DNA of 37,112 nt from a virus. A program made the position numbers and the translations under genes. Below are positions 13,787 to 21,776 of this stretch, one piece after another. The stretch's first letter is position 1, and each line of letters starts with the position of its first letter. The DNA is taken from IMG/VR virus record IMGVR_UViG_3300027763_000123, positions 1 to 37,112 of that record; one strand, written 5' to 3'. The notes under the pieces are model-generated. The model was given only the letters and a program-made list of their open reading frames with translations. It had not been told where the DNA came from and did not search any database.

Positions 13787-13896
13787 GTGGCAGCCTCACT
13801 TCGCTTAAGAGGCGTACGCCATCAATAATGGGTACGGGGAACATTGGGAACTGCACATCTCAAAGAGATGGATAAATATATAGCGGAGGACAAATA
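13787..13896 (+). other. 110-bp gap holding a degenerate copy of upstream gene sequence
   Basis: GGCGTACGCCATCAAT at 13811-13826 is identical to 12831-12846 near the end of the 12650 gene, and the following ATGGG-GTACGGG segment also matches with a short deletion. No open gene of credible length fills the gap. It is best read as a remnant of duplicated early-gene sequence, ending in the ribosome site GGAGG of the next gene. Confidence 0.55.
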
Positions 13897-14115
13897 ATGG
13901 CTGACTTCATAACCTTACAACTGGCGAACGAGGAAGTTGATTGGTTGAGAGCGGAGAACAAGAATTTGCGGGATGATTACGCAGAGCTTTGCGAACGTGA
14001 GCATTGTTTTAAAGATGAGAACGCGCATCTTCGGGCAATGAACCAGCGTTTGATTGAGGCGCTATCAGAAATGGCACCCCTAACTCCGCGTATCATTACT
14101 GGAGAAAAACTATGA
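13897..14115 (+). CDS. Small coiled-coil protein (72 aa)
   Basis: The product is a charged helix throughout its first 55 residues ('L-A-N-E-E-V-D-W-L-R-A-E-N-K-N-L-R-D-D-Y-A-E-L'), typical of a coiled coil, then a Pro-containing tail. 'N-Q-R-L-I-E' at about residues 49-54 repeats the same string in the preceding gene, and the DNA there is nearly identical. GGAGG lies 7 to 8 bases before the ATG. Its end is an ATGA overlap. Confidence 0.65.
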   Translation: MADFITLQLANEEVDWLRAENKNLRDDYAELCEREHCFKDENAHLRAMNQRLIEALSEMAPLTPRIITGEKL

Positions 14116-14396
14116 GCATTAGTATTTGGACTAACCAAAACCCGTTGGATGCGGTGGTGTTGAGCCACGACCACATGGCGATGCTGGTGATGAAGCATGA
14201 GCAGCAGATAAAAGATATAGCCACGCAACTTCTGGAGCTTAAGCAGTCGATAACGCCGACGATGGAGTTTAAACGGCGTGAGTGGGTAGGGCTTACGGAT
14301 GCTGAGGCTACCGAGTTATGGGAAAAAATAGACGACCGCGACAGTTGGGAACTGATTAAGCAGGTTGAGAAAAAACTCAAGGAGAAAAATTCATGA
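14112..14396 (+). CDS. Hypothetical phage protein (94 aa)
   Basis: Starts in an ATGA overlap. The N-terminal half is helical with several Met and His; the C-terminal half contains 'R-E-W-V-G-L-T-D-A-E-A-T-E-L', a 'W-x-G-L-T-D-E' type motif I recall from many small phage proteins, and ends with a lysine-rich helix 'K-K-L-K-E-K-N'. Function unknown. A transmembrane segment is not evident. Confidence 0.65.
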   Translation: MSISIWTNQNPLDAVVLSHDHMAMLVMKHEQQIKDIATQLLELKQSITPTMEFKRREWVGLTDAEATELWEKIDDRDSWELIKQVEKKLKEKNS

Positions 14397-14941
14397 CACT
14401 GCTAGGAGAAACGCCGTACACGCCGTGTTACATCAGAAATGAATTTCTGTTTAATGAGCAGAAGGGATACGGGCAATATACGCCAGCGATTGTTTTTGCG
14501 TTTCGTGCTGAACCTGCGCGAGTGCCGATGTTTCAGGTTATGCTTGATTCCGGCGCACAGTGGGCACGAGTGCCAATCCACATGATTTGCAGTAAACCTT
14601 GCGAGCCGTTGCCGATAGAACAGGCTTGCTGGTGGGATAGCTACGGGTATGAGTTCTCGGTGGTTGCACTGCCATTTTTAAAAAACCATTCCGTTACTGC
14701 CTTAGGCAGGGACAAGGTTATCCGTAAAGGAAATTATTTGTTTACCGTTGACTGGATGAAAACCGGCTGGAGTGAGGTAGCTCATCAACACAAAAATCAT
14801 CACATCATCGCGCTGGAGTCAGGGCCGTGGATTGCTTACCCTAATAACCGATTGGTCTGGCACGACGAATCATGGATTACGCCAAACCCGAACAAAGAAT
14901 GGCAAACACCAACAAAAAACTATTTTGTTGAAGGAAGTTAA
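14393..14941 (+). CDS. Conserved hypothetical phage protein (182 aa), last gene of the rightward operon
   Basis: A tryptophan- and tyrosine-rich, probably beta-structured protein ('G-Q-Y-T-P-A-I-V-F-A-F', 'Q-W-A-R-V-P-I-H-M-I', 'W-W-D-S-Y-G-Y-E-F'). It has an Asn/His-rich middle ('H-Q-H-K-N-H-H') that could bind metal. I recall similar conserved hypotheticals in environmental phages but no function. The ATG overlaps the previous stop. Its TAA at 14939-14941 overlaps the stop codon of the minus-strand endolysin, so the two operons meet tail to tail. Confidence 0.7.
   Translation: MTLLGETPYTPCYIRNEFLFNEQKGYGQYTPAIVFAFRAEPARVPMFQVMLDSGAQWARVPIHMICSKPCEPLPIEQACWWDSYGYEFSVVALPFLKNHSVTALGRDKVIRKGNYLFTVDWMKTGWSEVAHQHKNHHIIALESGPWIAYPNNRLVWHDESWITPNPNKEWQTPTKNYFVEGS
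14910..14930. terminator. Possible weak bidirectional terminator at the convergent junction
   Basis: CAACAAAA-AACTA-TTTTGTTG is a perfect 8-bp inverted repeat at the end of the last rightward gene, 8 bases before the overlapping stop codons. The stem is AT-rich with only two G:C pairs, so termination would be weak, but it is the only symmetric element at this convergent junction. Confidence 0.3.
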
Positions 14942-15450
14942 ACCATCATCTTGCCCGCAGCATCCTGAACCCGCGCCACCCGGTTAAACCAGCCCCTGCC
15001 AAAAGTATCGAACGTCGGCAGAGACTGGTAAAACGCTTCTTTTTCGTAGCTGAAAATTTCTATCAGATCCGCAGGGTCGGCAGCGGTCGCAGCAGCTATC
15101 GTGGCCCTGCCGATACTGCCATCAGCAGTTACACCTAGCGCAGCTTGTAGGAGCTTCGCAGCGCGTCCTGGGCCCATGTTTACAGCAGCATCGAATACCG
15201 CATAGTCAACGCCTCGCGGCAGGTCGTCGCACTGGCAAGCGTCCCAGTATTTGGATTTGTACATCGGCGCTACTAGCTCCGGTGTTAGTGCCCGCATCTC
15301 GGCCTCATCCACGCCGCGATTAACCCAGTCTCGCCATGCTTTCTGAGTCACACCCAGGTTGGTCATGCCGCCGGGATCTGACGGATGGTTGACGAAACCA
15401 CCTTCTGCTTCCAAAACCAGCGCCAGTGATGACGGAAAATTACTTAGCAT
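14938..15450 (-). CDS. Endolysin, GH108-type peptidoglycan hydrolase
   Basis: A 170-residue lysozyme-like enzyme. The catalytic motif is near the N-terminus: 'L-E-A-E-G-G-F-V-N-H-P-S-D-P-G-G' with candidate catalytic Glu16, followed by 'T-N-L-G-V-T', the family pattern. The C-terminal part ('F-D-A-A-V-N-M-G-P-G-R-A-A-K-L-L-Q-A-A-L-G') matches the peptidoglycan-binding domain that accompanies this family. It would cleave the cell wall at the end of infection. No signal peptide is seen, so it needs a holin. The frame extends to 15492, but the ATG at 15450 places the motif correctly. It overlaps the holin-like gene by 11 bases. Confidence 0.93.
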   Translation of the reverse strand: MLSNFPSSLALVLEAEGGFVNHPSDPGGMTNLGVTQKAWRDWVNRGVDEAEMRALTPELVAPMYKSKYWDACQCDDLPRGVDYAVFDAAVNMGPGRAAKLLQAALGVTADGSIGRATIAAATAADPADLIEIFSYEKEAFYQSLPTFDTFGRGWFNRVARVQDAAGKMMV

Positions 15451-15607
15451 ATTCCGGTCGCACCACACCACCAATGCCCAACGCAGCAGCAATGCCTTGC
15501 GCCAGCAGTTGATACTGTGGCGGCACTAGCGGCATTAATACTACCGCAAGCACACCCAAGCCGGCCATCGTGCTTGCTTCGCCAAACCTTGCTTTTAACC
15601 AGCCCAT
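15440..15607 (-). CDS. Holin-like small membrane protein (55 aa)
   Basis: Short amphipathic N-terminus ('M-G-W-L-K-A-R-F-G-E') followed by a hydrophobic segment of about 18 residues, a 'P-P-Q-Y' turn, and a second hydrophobic Ala/Gly stretch ending in 'R-P-E-Y-A-K'. One or two membrane spans, its size and its position directly upstream of the endolysin fit a holin. The ATG at 15607 has an AAGGAG site. The family is not certain. Confidence 0.72.
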   Translation of the reverse strand: MGWLKARFGEASTMAGLGVLAVVLMPLVPPQYQLLAQGIAAALGIGGVVRPEYAK

Positions 15608-15617
15608 AATAAGCTCC

Positions 15618-16160
15618 TTATTTACCCGGCACATTGCCGCCGACAGGGTTTGCTGCCCCAACGGGCGCAGCGGTGAACGACATAGTGCCTGGGGGCACAT
15701 GCCCGTTATTCCATGGCGATTCGTTGATAGGGCCGTAGCAGTTGGCGAGTTGCACTCCGTTAACCTTTTTAACCTGCTTGGCGCACAAGAACGACCATTG
15801 GTTACTCATGCCGCCACCGGCCTCGGTCGTGGTGGTAAACGTCCTGGGAGTCATGGTGACCACCGTCCAGCTAGGCGCTTGCGGATAAGCGGTTACGGTC
15901 GAGAAAAGCGACCAGACTTTACCCGGCGGTGCTTTGCAACTGCCTTTCATCAGATCCGCGTTGGCAACGGCTTTGCCGGTCAGCACCGGACACACCGCCA
16001 TGCCTTCCTGAAACTCTTTACCGTCCACGCGTATTGTCTTGCCGGTAGGATTGCTGGCCGAGGCAGCACACAAGGCAAACTCGCCATCGCACATCATCAG
16101 TTTAACGCCACCCGCAAGCGCGTTGGTGGATAGCAGGGCCAGCAGCAATAGCGTTTTCAT
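15618..16160 (-). CDS. Secreted/periplasmic protein of the lysis region (180 aa)
   Basis: Starts 'M-K-T-L-L-L-L-A-L-L-S-T-N-A-L-A-G-G', a clear Sec signal peptide with a likely cut after Ala-Leu-Ala at about residue 16. The mature part has six cysteines, which could form three disulphides in the periplasm. I do not recognise the fold; it does not look like a typical spanin because no coiled coil is visible. It lies between a membrane protein and the holin-like gene, so a role in lysis or cell-envelope change is inferred. An AAAGG site precedes the ATG. Confidence 0.7.
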   Translation of the reverse strand: MKTLLLLALLSTNALAGGVKLMMCDGEFALCAASASNPTGKTIRVDGKEFQEGMAVCPVLTGKAVANADLMKGSCKAPPGKVWSLFSTVTAYPQAPSWTVVTMTPRTFTTTTEAGGGMSNQWSFLCAKQVKKVNGVQLANCYGPINESPWNNGHVPPGTMSFTAAPVGAANPVGGNVPGK

Positions 16161-16162
16161 GG

Positions 16163-16327
16163 TCAACCTTTCAATGCGATGTGAAGAAGTAAGGCGATGA
16201 TAAACCCGGCAACGCTAATGCCTATCTGTTCAATGCGTTTAAGCCTTGCTGTGATGCTGTCGTAGCGCAGCTCGCACACCGCTTCGTGCGAGGTAAGACG
16301 AACGTCTAATTCTGGAGCGGTTGCCAT
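16163..16327 (-). CDS. Small membrane protein with cytoplasmic helix (54 aa)
   Basis: Soluble helical N-terminus ('L-T-S-H-E-A-V-C-E-L-R-Y-D-S-I-T-A-R-L-K-R-I-E') followed by one C-terminal membrane span ('G-I-S-V-A-G-F-I-I-A-L-L-L-H-I-A-L'). This layout is that of XhlA-like (haemolysin XhlA) proteins of lysis cassettes. The ATG shares one base with the stop codon of the ejection protein upstream (TAATG), and its stop lies just before the secreted protein's start. Role in lysis is inferred. Confidence 0.7.
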   Translation of the reverse strand: MATAPELDVRLTSHEAVCELRYDSITARLKRIEQIGISVAGFIIALLLHIALKG

Positions 16328-18636
16328 TATTGAGGCGCCAATCTGTTTTGGTTTTTGTTGTCCCCGCGCAATGCGTTTATTGCGGCCCCCATACCTGGAC
16401 GGGATGCGGCGATTACTTGCTCTGACGTTGCGCGTAAAGCACCACCCGGCGGGGGTTGAATTCTACCTATAGCTTTTTCAATCATCTGCGCTGTCAAAGC
16501 AGGGTTGGATAACTCTCGCCCTATCTCGGCGGCTATTTTGTCATCCATTTTGCCAGCAAGTTTTTTAACTACGGTGTTAAATATTGTTATAGGCACAGAC
16601 AACAGCGACGGCGCAGGGATACCAACACTTTTTAATTCTTTTGTTGCTAAATTTGCGCCGCCTTTGGGGGCGCCTCCGGCTGTTGCTAACGTGTTGTAGT
16701 ATTGTTCACGCGCAACATCGCGCGCAACCGCAGACACGTCGTTTAACTGTTGCGGGGATAAACCCTTCGTCAGATCTTGCACCCGTCGCAGCACCGCATC
16801 AGCGTTGGCGCCAGCGGGTAGCGGCGGGTCTAGTTTGATATTATTTGCCGCAGCCATGTCATTTATTTTGACTAACCGCGTGGCGTCTTTGTTTATGACG
16901 TCAAGCCGCGTTTTAAGGTTCATCCCCGCTGCATCCATAATGTCTAACGGGCGGGCATAGTCGCGCATAAATGCAGCGTGTTTGGCGGGCGATACTTCCC
17001 CCGTTACCGCATCAACAACCTTTTGCCGGTATAAATCTTCTATGCCCGTTCGTTGCAATTGCAAGGCTTTAGGATTTTTTCCAAACAGAGTTATAAATTG
17101 CGACGCTTCGCGCTCGCCTTTAGGTTGAAAAAATTTGCTCACTACATCGTCAGGGTTTAGCTTTGGCTCGTTTAACGCGGTCTGTTTGAATAGGTTGGCG
17201 TTAATGCCCGTCTTAAAACGAGGAACATATTCGGTGCGGTATTTAGTCAACGCATCCGCGTAAAGTTGTTTTGCTTGCGCGGGCAGTGTAGTGCTGCTGG
17301 TCACCGCTGCGTCGATTGCGTCATGTAATTTATACAGGTTACGCAACGTCATATCGGACGTCGGCGCGGTTGAATTTTTTGCTGCCGCAATATCGGCGTT
17401 TATAGCTTTTCGTACGTCATCCAGTTGCCTTAACGTTGCTTGCGCGGGTAATACTTCCGGTGTTGTCAGTGGCTTACCCTGCGCGCTTAAGATTACCGGG
17501 CCTGTGGGTTGCTCTTTAGGCGCAAAACCTAAAAGTTGACGAACGGTATTAGGCGCCGTTTCAGGTGCAAAATCTGACAGCTTGCGCTCCAGTATTTTTT
17601 CCGCATCAGCAACTACGTTGCTTACGTCAATTTTAGCGTTACCCGCAGCGGTAAAAGCCTTGTCATACGCTGGTTGTATCACTTGTTTTTTTACAACTTT
17701 TTGTTCCGCTTTTGCGGTATCAATAATTGCTTCCCCAATCTGTCGAGGACTTACGTCGGTCAACCCCGCTTCGACTTTAGCTTGAACTTTGTTAGCAACG
17801 GTCGTAAAGCGATCTACGTCACGCGCTTGTTGTGCTATCCGCGCCGCGTTTGTTTGCGCTTCCATAGCCGCAAATTCAGTTGCGTTGGTAGGTTTGTATC
17901 TTTCCGCAAACGCGGAAAACTTAGCTGAGCCTATTGGCGCCGCAATTTCCCCCGGCGTAGGCGCGCTTCCAGGCACAATAACAGCTGTTGGCGAACGCAA
18001 CGCATTAACTATATCTCTACCTTTACCTTCTACCGCGTCGAATACCGCCGCCGACTTAGGGTCACGCAAACGATTAACCATTGCTCTACCGCCAGCTACT
18101 ACGCCGGGGACAGCCGCAATTACTGGGGCTATTATTCGCCCACCGGTTTCCATCGTAGCGCCTTCAATCAAGTTACTTGCCGCGCGGGTAACCGCCGGCT
18201 TAAGCCCCGGCGCTTGCGGCGGCACATTACCCAAAGCAATGTCAGCTAAACGATTAATTTCTTTGGCTCCACTGTAGCCCAAACTTGCACCAGTGATGCC
18301 ACCCGCAGCGGTACCTACTGGGCCAGCGCCAAAAGTCCCCGCCGTAGCGCCTGTTAACCCACCACCAATCATCCCACCCATTTCGAGCAGTGGCCCGAGC
18401 GTTTCCCGCGCTGCGCCAGCAACACCGTATAGCCGTGGGTATTGCCTTGCCCATGCCGGCACTTCGGCGCGCGGCTCGGGTATCTCGCTAGGCGTTTCTC
18501 GCGTTGCAGTAACTACGGTTTCGGCTAATTTAGTTACATCGTAACCGTTGTTTTTTAGCTTGGCAGTTAAGTCGGCTTTGCTTATGCCGTCAGGCACGTT
18601 TTGTATAACCGTTCCGTCGGGAAGGCGAACATCCAT
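16327..18636 (-). CDS. Internal virion / ejection protein (769 aa)
   Basis: Begins 'M-D-V-R-L-P-D-G-T-V-I-Q-N-V-P-D-G-I-S', a short beta-hairpin module common at the start of phage internal virion proteins. A Gly/Ala-rich region at about 85-140 could insert in membranes, and the long remainder is helical and rich in Ala, Lys and Asn. Position, size and composition agree with the large ejection protein of P22-like podoviruses, which leaves the head with the DNA and helps it cross the envelope. Its ATG shares one base with the preceding stop (TAATG), so production is probably coupled to the partner protein. Confidence 0.78.
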   Translation of the reverse strand: MDVRLPDGTVIQNVPDGISKADLTAKLKNNGYDVTKLAETVVTATRETPSEIPEPRAEVPAWARQYPRLYGVAGAARETLGPLLEMGGMIGGGLTGATAGTFGAGPVGTAAGGITGASLGYSGAKEINRLADIALGNVPPQAPGLKPAVTRAASNLIEGATMETGGRIIAPVIAAVPGVVAGGRAMVNRLRDPKSAAVFDAVEGKGRDIVNALRSPTAVIVPGSAPTPGEIAAPIGSAKFSAFAERYKPTNATEFAAMEAQTNAARIAQQARDVDRFTTVANKVQAKVEAGLTDVSPRQIGEAIIDTAKAEQKVVKKQVIQPAYDKAFTAAGNAKIDVSNVVADAEKILERKLSDFAPETAPNTVRQLLGFAPKEQPTGPVILSAQGKPLTTPEVLPAQATLRQLDDVRKAINADIAAAKNSTAPTSDMTLRNLYKLHDAIDAAVTSSTTLPAQAKQLYADALTKYRTEYVPRFKTGINANLFKQTALNEPKLNPDDVVSKFFQPKGEREASQFITLFGKNPKALQLQRTGIEDLYRQKVVDAVTGEVSPAKHAAFMRDYARPLDIMDAAGMNLKTRLDVINKDATRLVKINDMAAANNIKLDPPLPAGANADAVLRRVQDLTKGLSPQQLNDVSAVARDVAREQYYNTLATAGGAPKGGANLATKELKSVGIPAPSLLSVPITIFNTVVKKLAGKMDDKIAAEIGRELSNPALTAQMIEKAIGRIQPPPGGALRATSEQVIAASRPGMGAAINALRGDNKNQNRLAPQ

Positions 18637-20027
18637 TATCGTAGGCTCCCAAAGTCAACGACACCGGTCTTAGCCGCCGGCGCGCCTTCGGTAGCCATAT
18701 CGGCAGTTACAAATTGGTTTTTGCGCTCTTTCATTATGCGAAGAACAACTTTACCCGCTTCTTTTCTGATTTCTGTTGGCAGCGTAGGATCGGCCAATTG
18801 ACCCGCCGCTTCTTTGTACGATGCGGTGTCTTTGTTTGACTGCGGCCCTTCAAACCGGGGAACCATTTTTAATGCTAAGTCTGCGACGGGTGCAATTTTT
18901 CCTATGGCAATTGCCCCCGGTGTTGCCTTGCCAAAAAATCCCGCGCTAATATCCGTTAGGCGACCCGCGCCGCTACCCGTAGACTGGTCAATCAAACCGC
19001 CGTCCTTCGTAATGTCAGCTAACTGCGTAATCGCAAACCCAAGGTCTTTGCCCATTTGCGTGCGTTGCAATGCCGTCTTTTCCGCAAACGCTGAAGGTTT
19101 ACCTTTAACTGGCGCGCCGCCCAAAGTACTAGGCGTAATCGCGCCAGTATCCATGTTTACAATACCAAGTGAGCCATCGGCAAGAGTTACTTGCTGCGTG
19201 CGAGGCAACGCTTCGGCGCGCGGTGTGCGCCCCGCCGCTGCCAATTTCCCTTTTACGCTAATAAGCTCCGTATTAGGCACCAGCTTACCGTCTGGGCCGG
19301 GAATTAACAGATCCGCTGCTGGGTTAGGCTGGCGCGGTTGTTGCGGCGCCGTGCCAATAATGTTGCCTTCGCCGCCCATAAGGGTATTACCAACGGAATA
19401 ACGCCTAGTTAAATCATCAACTTGTTTTCGCAACTGCTCGGCTTGCTTATAACCCTGCGCTGTACCCAAAGCCACATTTGCGTCAATTCGACTATTTAGG
19501 TTGGCTATCAAGTTATTACCGTCTGCGGGCGCAGCGGCAGCGCTAGGCAGCATGTTAGTGCGGTCTTGCACGGGCGCAAACGGTAACGCCGCTTTGCGAT
19601 CAGCAACGTCTGCACTAAACGACCCCGGCGCAGGCGCAACTGCGGGCGCCATAGGCGCGGCAACGTTGGTTGGATTTGCCGCTGTAAACCGCGCCAACGT
19701 TTGCTCGTTTTGCAATCTTAGCAATTGTGCTCTTGCGCCCGCTTCTTGTATATGTGCAACTCCAGAACCCATCATCGCTTTTTCAGCTTCTTCCGCCGTT
19801 TTGGGGCCACCGTTTGCTGCAATATCTGCGTAGTACTTGTTTAACCTTGATTCGGTGTCTAGGGCTTTCCGGTACGTTAGCTCAGCCATCTGGCCCTGCC
19901 GCATGGACTGCTGCATCTGCAAGTCGCGCGCGCGCGACTCCTGCGCTTGATCCATGCCCTGCACAAACGCATTGCCAATGCTCTGCGAGCCGGGTGGGTT
20001 CAATAATCCGAAGTTAAGTTCAGCCAT
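18636..20027 (-). CDS. Internal virion / ejection protein (463 aa)
   Basis: The N-terminal 70 residues are helical, Gln- and Met-rich ('D-L-Q-M-Q-Q-S-M-R-Q-G-Q-M-A-E-L-T-Y'), as in structural proteins assembled around the portal. The middle is Ala/Pro-rich and probably unstructured; the C-terminal third ('G-L-I-D-Q-S-T-G-S-G-A-G-R-L-T-D-I') is a recurrent motif of phage ejection proteins. It sits between the DNA-transfer protein and the 769-residue ejection protein, matching the three-protein ejection set of P22 (gp7, gp20, gp16). The exact counterpart cannot be told by eye. Confidence 0.75.
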   Translation of the reverse strand: MAELNFGLLNPPGSQSIGNAFVQGMDQAQESRARDLQMQQSMRQGQMAELTYRKALDTESRLNKYYADIAANGGPKTAEEAEKAMMGSGVAHIQEAGARAQLLRLQNEQTLARFTAANPTNVAAPMAPAVAPAPGSFSADVADRKAALPFAPVQDRTNMLPSAAAAPADGNNLIANLNSRIDANVALGTAQGYKQAEQLRKQVDDLTRRYSVGNTLMGGEGNIIGTAPQQPRQPNPAADLLIPGPDGKLVPNTELISVKGKLAAAGRTPRAEALPRTQQVTLADGSLGIVNMDTGAITPSTLGGAPVKGKPSAFAEKTALQRTQMGKDLGFAITQLADITKDGGLIDQSTGSGAGRLTDISAGFFGKATPGAIAIGKIAPVADLALKMVPRFEGPQSNKDTASYKEAAGQLADPTLPTEIRKEAGKVVLRIMKERKNQFVTADMATEGAPAAKTGVVDFGSLR

Positions 20028-20041
20028 GATTTACCCCAAAG

Positions 20042-20827
20042 TTACGGCGAATAGCCGGGACCATAATAATTAAAATTATCGGTTTGATTGTAACCAAAAC
20101 TAGGATCGTAGAATCCACCACCACCGCCACCCGCAGCCGGTTGTTGTTGCCGCCCATACATGCGACCTAACGCATTAGCCGCGCCACCAAACGCCGAATT
20201 ACGTTGCCCCGCTGCCGCCATTGCTGCGTTGCCGGTGTTAGCTGCACTGGTCATGTAAGCGTTTCCGATGTTACCCGCCATGTTTGCGCCTTGTGCCGTA
20301 ACGCTACCGACAGCATTTTGCCCAGTTCCAGCTACACCAGCGAAACGGTTGTAGAGTTGGTTACGTTCGCTTGTGTCGGCATTAAAGCCGGTCGTGTAAC
20401 GATTAAACGCGTTCTGGAATTCTTGGCTACCCAAGTCTTGACCGTAGCGTTGGATGCCCTTAAGCGTTGCTCCGGACAGCAACCCACCTCTGGAGGCAGC
20501 GCTTCTGTCCAATGCCTTTACGCCTTCTGACAAACGAAAAGCAGTTCCAGGATCAGTGTTTTGATCGTATTTAAAATCAAACGGCGTGGTAGATGCAAAC
20601 CGTCCGCCGGGCCTTAAATCTGCGGCAAGCTGGTTTACCGCTCCAGTGCCAGCAGCAACATACGGCGCATAGTCGGCTCGGCTTGTGTCGTACTGTCTAC
20701 GCTGTTCTGCAACGGAAGCGGCAGATGCTTCCCTAGACGCTTGTGCTGCGGTATCGGCAGCGTTTTCCGAAGATCTTGAGCCAAATAACGCGCTTCCTAT
20801 AGTTGCAGCTATGTCCATCCAACCCAT
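20042..20827 (-). CDS. DNA-transfer / ejection protein (261 aa)
   Basis: Begins with a short hydrophobic helix ('I-A-A-T-I-G-S-A-L-F-G'). Then follow an Ala/Glu-rich segment, 'Y-A-P-Y-V-A-A-G-T-G-A-V-N-Q-L', and 'A-S-R-G-G-L-L-S-G-A-T-L-K-G-I-Q-R-Y-G', the motif series of the phage family commonly annotated as DNA-transfer protein. The C-terminus is Gly/Tyr-rich. It is probably the gp7-like member of the ejection set. The ATG at 20827 has an AAGGAG site; open frame upstream is ignored. Confidence 0.8.
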   Translation of the reverse strand: MGWMDIAATIGSALFGSRSSENAADTAAQASREASAASVAEQRRQYDTSRADYAPYVAAGTGAVNQLAADLRPGGRFASTTPFDFKYDQNTDPGTAFRLSEGVKALDRSAASRGGLLSGATLKGIQRYGQDLGSQEFQNAFNRYTTGFNADTSERNQLYNRFAGVAGTGQNAVGSVTAQGANMAGNIGNAYMTSAANTGNAAMAAAGQRNSAFGGAANALGRMYGRQQQPAAGGGGGGFYDPSFGYNQTDNFNYYGPGYSP

Positions 20828-20828
20828 A

Positions 20829-20900
20829 CTATTTCTCCTTACGCAACATTGGCGCAATAGTTACTATCTGGTGTTTTAGCTCAGGATCTATAAAGCTCAC
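20829..20900 (-). CDS. Possible micro-ORF coupled to neighbours (23 aa)
   Basis: A GTG at 20900 overlaps the stop of the 111-residue protein (GTGA) after an AGAGG site, and opens 23 codons ending two bases before the DNA-transfer protein start. The product is short and mixed in composition ('M-S-F-I-D-P-E-L-K-H-Q-I-V'). It also covers the ribosome site of the next gene, so its translation could couple the two. The evidence is positional only. Confidence 0.35.
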   Translation of the reverse strand: MSFIDPELKHQIVTIAPMLRKEK

Positions 20901-21232
20901 GAAACCTCTCGCCCTGAAGCGCGAATGTTGATGGCCGTGGCCGTTCCCGCAATCGTGGATATAAACCCGCTGGCCATTAGAACCTGGCCGACGATCTCTG
21001 GAAACGTGTATACCTCGCTTGCCGCCAGCGTCTTGGTCTTGGTAATCAAGTTCTGATTGCCCGCCGTGTCTCCCGATGTGACCAGATTCACACTAAGTGT
21101 TGCCGCTATTGCGCTGTAGTTGGTCGCGGTGAACTTGTCGATAATTGTCGTAACGTTGGTCGCTGTGTATTGCGTGGTCTGGCTAGACTCAGCGGTCTTG
21201 GCAGGGATAAGGACTTTTACGGTTACAGTCAT
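20897..21232 (-). CDS. Small beta-rich structural protein (111 aa)
   Basis: A Thr/Ala/Ile-rich protein of alternating polar and hydrophobic residues, with almost no charged residues in its centre, as in virion decoration or tail proteins. 'M-T-V-T-V-K-V-L-I-P' begins it, and a GGAG site precedes the ATG. It stands between tail genes and the ejection genes. It is not recognised as a named family. Confidence 0.6.
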   Translation of the reverse strand: MTVTVKVLIPAKTAESSQTTQYTATNVTTIIDKFTATNYSAIAATLSVNLVTSGDTAGNQNLITKTKTLAASEVYTFPEIVGQVLMASGFISTIAGTATAINIRASGREVS

Positions 21233-21243
21233 GGTAACTCCGG

Positions 21244-21753
21244 TTATTGAGTAAATTCAATCAAATCGCCAACATTTAACCCAGTAAGGAATGTCACCGT
21301 TGACACGCTAGTCTCGGTGTAATTTACAACAACAATCTGTTTGCTGCCGTTGACATACACCTTAAGCGCATTGACTCCCACAGTATAACTAAATGGCGTT
21401 GTTACAATCGTTTGGCCTTGTGTCGCGGTAGCGTAGCCTTGTTGCCCAGAGGATGAGTTGATACCGGAAATGTTGTCTGACGTAGATATTAAAACGCTAA
21501 CTTGGTCTTTCAGAATAAACTTATAGTTAACGCCATCCGTTAACCAAATTTCACCGCTATCAGGCACACGACCGGCGGCGTTAAGAACAATGGGGTTGGG
21601 TTGGGCAGTAAGTCCATCGGATTGCGTATAGGTAACAGCAGGTGTTGTTGTGCCAGCAACGTAGGTGTATAGAAAGCCACCAGTCAATACCTGTCCATCG
21701 TCGTCGAAGAATTGCGCGGCAGCACCGCCTACGGGAGAAAGATTAACGGCCAT
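21244..21753 (-). CDS. Tail fibre/spike-type virion protein (169 aa)
   Basis: Residues 1-90 follow a widespread phage pattern: 'G-G-A-A-A-Q-F-F-D-D-D-G', 'L-T-G-G-F-L-Y-T-Y-V-A-G-T-T-T-P', 'N-P-I-V-L-N-A-A-G-R-V-P', 'G-E-I-W-L-T' and 'Y-K-F-I-L-K', which I know as the head-binding part of P22-like tailspikes and fibres. The C-terminal part is a Thr/Val-rich beta domain. The protein is short for a fibre, so it may be an adaptor or a separated anchor domain. Confidence 0.8.
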   Translation of the reverse strand: MAVNLSPVGGAAAQFFDDDGQVLTGGFLYTYVAGTTTPAVTYTQSDGLTAQPNPIVLNAAGRVPDSGEIWLTDGVNYKFILKDQVSVLISTSDNISGINSSSGQQGYATATQGQTIVTTPFSYTVGVNALKVYVNGSKQIVVVNYTETSVSTVTFLTGLNVGDLIEFTQ

Positions 21754-21776
21754 AATAGCTCCGAGTTATAGGTCAA

